A stretch of DNA of 64,000 nt from assembly GCF_003710985.1 (NCBI RefSeq), contig NZ_RHHT01000045.1:49990-113989 (forward strand), in the 5' to 3' direction. Positions 62,146-64,000 of this stretch are shown in pieces. Below the pieces are notes generated by a model, which saw only the letters and a list, made by a program, of their open reading frames with translations, was not told the origin of the DNA and did no database searches. Positions within the stretch are counted from its first letter, which is position 1, and every line of letters starts with the position of its first letter. The stretch comes from Brevibacillus panacihumi (GTDB taxonomy: Bacteria; Bacillota; Bacilli; Brevibacillales; Brevibacillaceae). Position numbers and translations under genes: made by a program.

Positions 62146-62268
62146 CCACTACACTCCTTCCCGCTTCCCCAACGCTTGTCTTCTCTCATTTTTATTAATA
62201 TTCCAACTTTACTCGAAGCGCATGGCTGCTGTAAAGAGGAGCCATCCTATCACGGAGGAGGGATTGGA

Positions 62269-62592
62269 ATGGAACGACAGGATTTCGAAAAGATTTACGA
62301 GGCTTATAAAACCGATGGCGAGCGCAGAGCAGTCGTGGAACAAGGAATGATTGAGGATCAAGCAAGCCCGGGCCAGGAACGGATCGTCGCCGTGCGCAAA
62401 AACGAGGATGGCGATCTGATCGCCTTTCAAACGCATACCGGACGCCAGCTGGACTATGTCACAGCCCTGCAGGAAGCAAAAGCAGGGAAGCTCGCCCACG
62501 TCGATGTGTTTCACAAATACGGGCGTGATATTTTGCGCAGCGAGCCTGACGGGATCAAAGAAAACAACCTGGACAATTTGCCGGAATTTTAG
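62269..62592 (+). CDS. DUF3892 domain protein
   Basis: A 107-residue protein. The C-terminal half matches DUF3892: RIVAVRKNEDGDLIAFQTHTG, RQLDYVTALQEAKAGKLAHVDVF, LRSEPDGIKENNLDNLPEF; the NNLDNLPxF ending is characteristic. Function unknown. GGAGGAGGG precedes the ATG at 62269. Monocistronic, 122 bp before the glycosyltransferase gene. Confidence 0.85.
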   Translation: MERQDFEKIYEAYKTDGERRAVVEQGMIEDQASPGQERIVAVRKNEDGDLIAFQTHTGRQLDYVTALQEAKAGKLAHVDVFHKYGRDILRSEPDGIKENNLDNLPEF

Positions 62593-62713
62593 TGTCAGCA
62601 GACCTATGCAAAGCAGGTGCTCCTTGCCAAAGAGACGCCTGCTTTTTGTTTTCCTCACTCCTCTCACCTCTCCCCCATATCATGGTGAAGAGCCCTGTGA
62701 AGGAGAGAATCAC

Positions 62714-63847
62714 GTGAGAATCTGTTTTTTCTGCAATCTCATCGAGTTCAAGCCCAAGGGAAATGTCCTGCAGTTCTTCATTATGCTGCGAGCGCTCGAC
62801 CGAAAGCTCGGGCAGCTCAACAGCCGTGAACGGAAGCGTTACGCTTTCGACTGCGTTCTTCCCTTTTCGTTTCGCAATGGAACAGGCGGATTCCATTTTT
62901 CCCATGTCCGCTTCCACCAATCGGATGATCCGACCCAAACCATCCTCTCACTCGATCGGAAAAACAAGTATGACTTCATTTTTGTGCGCGGCCGCAACGA
63001 TGCGCACAAGCTGCTGCAGCATAAGGAATCACTGTCGCAAAAGCTGCTGTATTTGGCCACCCAGTACAATCTGCAGGATCCGTACATCATGGGGCGGACC
63101 GACTATCTCTTCCGCAACAGTCGGATGGTTTTTTTTCAGACGGAGCCCAATGCGGAGCGCTACCGCCGCTATCAGCTAAACAAGGGAAGCTACTCGGAGC
63201 AGGAGCTAACCCGCAAGATCCAGGTATTGCCGCAGTTCGTCGAGCCGAGCCGTCACCCCCTGAAAATGCGCCGGGAGGATAAGCCGCTTCATCTGATCAT
63301 GGCCGGAGTGATCCGCCCGCGCTATGGACTGGCCGTTGCCGCAAAAGCCATCCAACTGATCCGCAAACATTCCCCCAAAGCTCGTCTGCGTGTGCTCTAC
63401 CCGTCGATCGTCGGGACATACAGGAAGCGCGCCCAGCAATTGCTGCGCATGCCCGGCGTCTCTGACCACGGGCAAAAATCGATGTGGGAAACCAAAGAGA
63501 TGATCGTGGACAGCGGGATCGGCCTCGCGCTTCTTTACGACCGGACCAACGACCAGAACCCCTCCCATTCGTACCTATCCCGCATCCTGGAGTACATGGC
63601 TCTCGGCGTCCCCGTCCTGACAACGCGCACAGTCGGCAATCTTGCATTGCTGGGAGAAGACTACCCGCTGTTCGTTGAATATGCGTTTGACATCCAGGAA
63701 AAATACATGCGCCTATGCGATCCTCAATACTACGAGGAGATGAGTCAATATGTAAAGGAGCGAGGCAAGCGTTTTCTCGCAGAACATGCAGTGGAGCCGC
63801 TATGGGACGCCCTGCACCGGGAATACAGGTTGGGAACAAAGAAATAA
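62714..63847 (+). CDS. Glycosyltransferase (GT4-like)
   Basis: A 377-residue protein. The C-terminal half has the GT-B donor-binding pattern: PLHLIMAGVIRPRYGLAVAAKAIQLI, MIVDSGIGLALLYDRTNDQNPSHSYLSRILEYMALGVPVLTT, with the E-x7-E-like glutamate region. The N-terminal half opens with ICFFCNLIEFKPKGNVLQFFI. GTG at 62714 follows AAGGAGAG. It could act in spore coat or cell surface glycosylation; no partner genes are visible in the window to decide. Confidence 0.75.
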   Translation: MRICFFCNLIEFKPKGNVLQFFIMLRALDRKLGQLNSRERKRYAFDCVLPFSFRNGTGGFHFSHVRFHQSDDPTQTILSLDRKNKYDFIFVRGRNDAHKLLQHKESLSQKLLYLATQYNLQDPYIMGRTDYLFRNSRMVFFQTEPNAERYRRYQLNKGSYSEQELTRKIQVLPQFVEPSRHPLKMRREDKPLHLIMAGVIRPRYGLAVAAKAIQLIRKHSPKARLRVLYPSIVGTYRKRAQQLLRMPGVSDHGQKSMWETKEMIVDSGIGLALLYDRTNDQNPSHSYLSRILEYMALGVPVLTTRTVGNLALLGEDYPLFVEYAFDIQEKYMRLCDPQYYEEMSQYVKERGKRFLAEHAVEPLWDALHREYRLGTKK

Positions 63848-63884
63848 AGAAAACCAAAAAAGCCATCACTGGCATCGATCGCCT

Positions 63885-64000
63885 GGGACTGACCCCCGTC
63901 CGTAGGACAGGGATCAAAACACCTTAGCCAATTAAGCAGCCAGTTGCCGATATTGAATCGGTGACTGGTTGTTTAGTTTCGTTTGAATGCGAATTGAGTT
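63885..64000 (-). mobile_element. Edge of an IS3-type insertion sequence
   Basis: The right end of the window holds the 3' end of a transposase and a probable terminal repeat near 63885-63912 (GACTGACCCCCGTCCGTAGG). The rest of the element lies outside, so length and target duplication cannot be checked. Confidence 0.55.
63932..64000 (-). CDS. IS3-family transposase, C-terminal fragment
   Basis: The last 22 residues before a TAA (NSIRIQTKLNNQSPIQYRQL...) match the typical end of IS3/IS150 OrfB transposases, in which RIQxKLNxxSPxxYR is conserved. The frame continues beyond the window edge. DDE residues are not in view. It lies 84 bp from the glycosyltransferase stop. Confidence 0.65.
   Translation of the reverse strand, partial: NSIRIQTKLNNQSPIQYRQLAA

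Noticed and set aside
1..64000. CRISPR arrays, tRNA and rRNA genes, prophage structural genes
   Set aside because: No regularly spaced direct repeats, cloverleaf-like sequences, rRNA motifs or phage morphogenesis genes were seen on reading both strands.

Overview
The window reads as chromosomal DNA from a spore-forming member of the Bacillales, most probably Brevibacillus or a close relative. The basis is strong AGGAGG ribosome sites with frequent TTG and GTG starts, Firmicute regulators (CcpA, CsoR, PadR, MarR, HxlR, MmyB types), the bacillithiol protein YtxJ, a YjcZ-like spore peptide, a YheC/YheD spore-coat-type ATP-grasp protein, a Firmicute IMEF encapsulin pair and a 909-residue CitB-type aconitase. 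Genus is inference; no rRNA, tRNA or CRISPR array was seen.

Layout. 1-6.1 kb: a sugar-acid kinase with its DeoR repressor, a secreted Ig-like/propeller protein behind a c-di-GMP riboswitch, and a MetX-like hydrolase divergent from a LysR regulator. 6.2-15.5 kb: housekeeping and stress genes (nucleosidase-glutaredoxin fusion, ccpA, csoR, aroA, an FtsA-like ATPase, ytxJ, zinc-ribbon proteins, aminopeptidase). 15.6-22.4 kb: PadR and MarR regulators with a serine hydrolase, then a 240-residue HtrA-like protease gene split by a 3.29 kb element that carries its own serine recombinase. 22.4-24.7 kb: a Fur-boxed DUF2325 gene beside an iron-storing encapsulin operon. 24.7-34.8 kb: MmyB regulator, a FabF-type synthase, an ABC-F resistance-type ATPase with an attenuator leader, two aminotransferases (one behind a SAM-riboswitch-like leader), and small genes. 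34.9-36.6 kb: MFS transporter and moaC.

36.8-51.9 kb is a 15 kb minus-strand catabolic cluster. It holds a DUF3870 protein, thiolase, class III aminotransferase, aldehyde dehydrogenase, a five-gene peptide-type ABC importer, CoA-transferase A and B, an MlrC-like protein, an iron alcohol dehydrogenase and a creatininase-family hydrolase. The logic suggests uptake of an amine, amide or peptide-like compound, transamination, oxidation of the aldehyde, CoA activation and thiolysis. Two related 50-nt RNA structures, each overlapping a terminator, lie inside this cluster before the thiolase and before the CoA-transferase. dppB and the aminotransferase each carry an apparent one-base frameshift in a homopolymer.

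52-64 kb: a membrane-anchored coiled-coil protein, a MoaD-MoaE fusion with a MoeB-like activator, an ABC exporter with a two-component system, aconitase, an EamA transporter, a DUF3892 protein, a glycosyltransferase and the edge of an IS3-type element.

The two strongest leads are the recombinase element that interrupts the protease gene, where predicted excision restores the frame and a typical family sequence, and the pair of covarying leader RNAs in the catabolic cluster, which match no cis-regulatory RNA class known to me.
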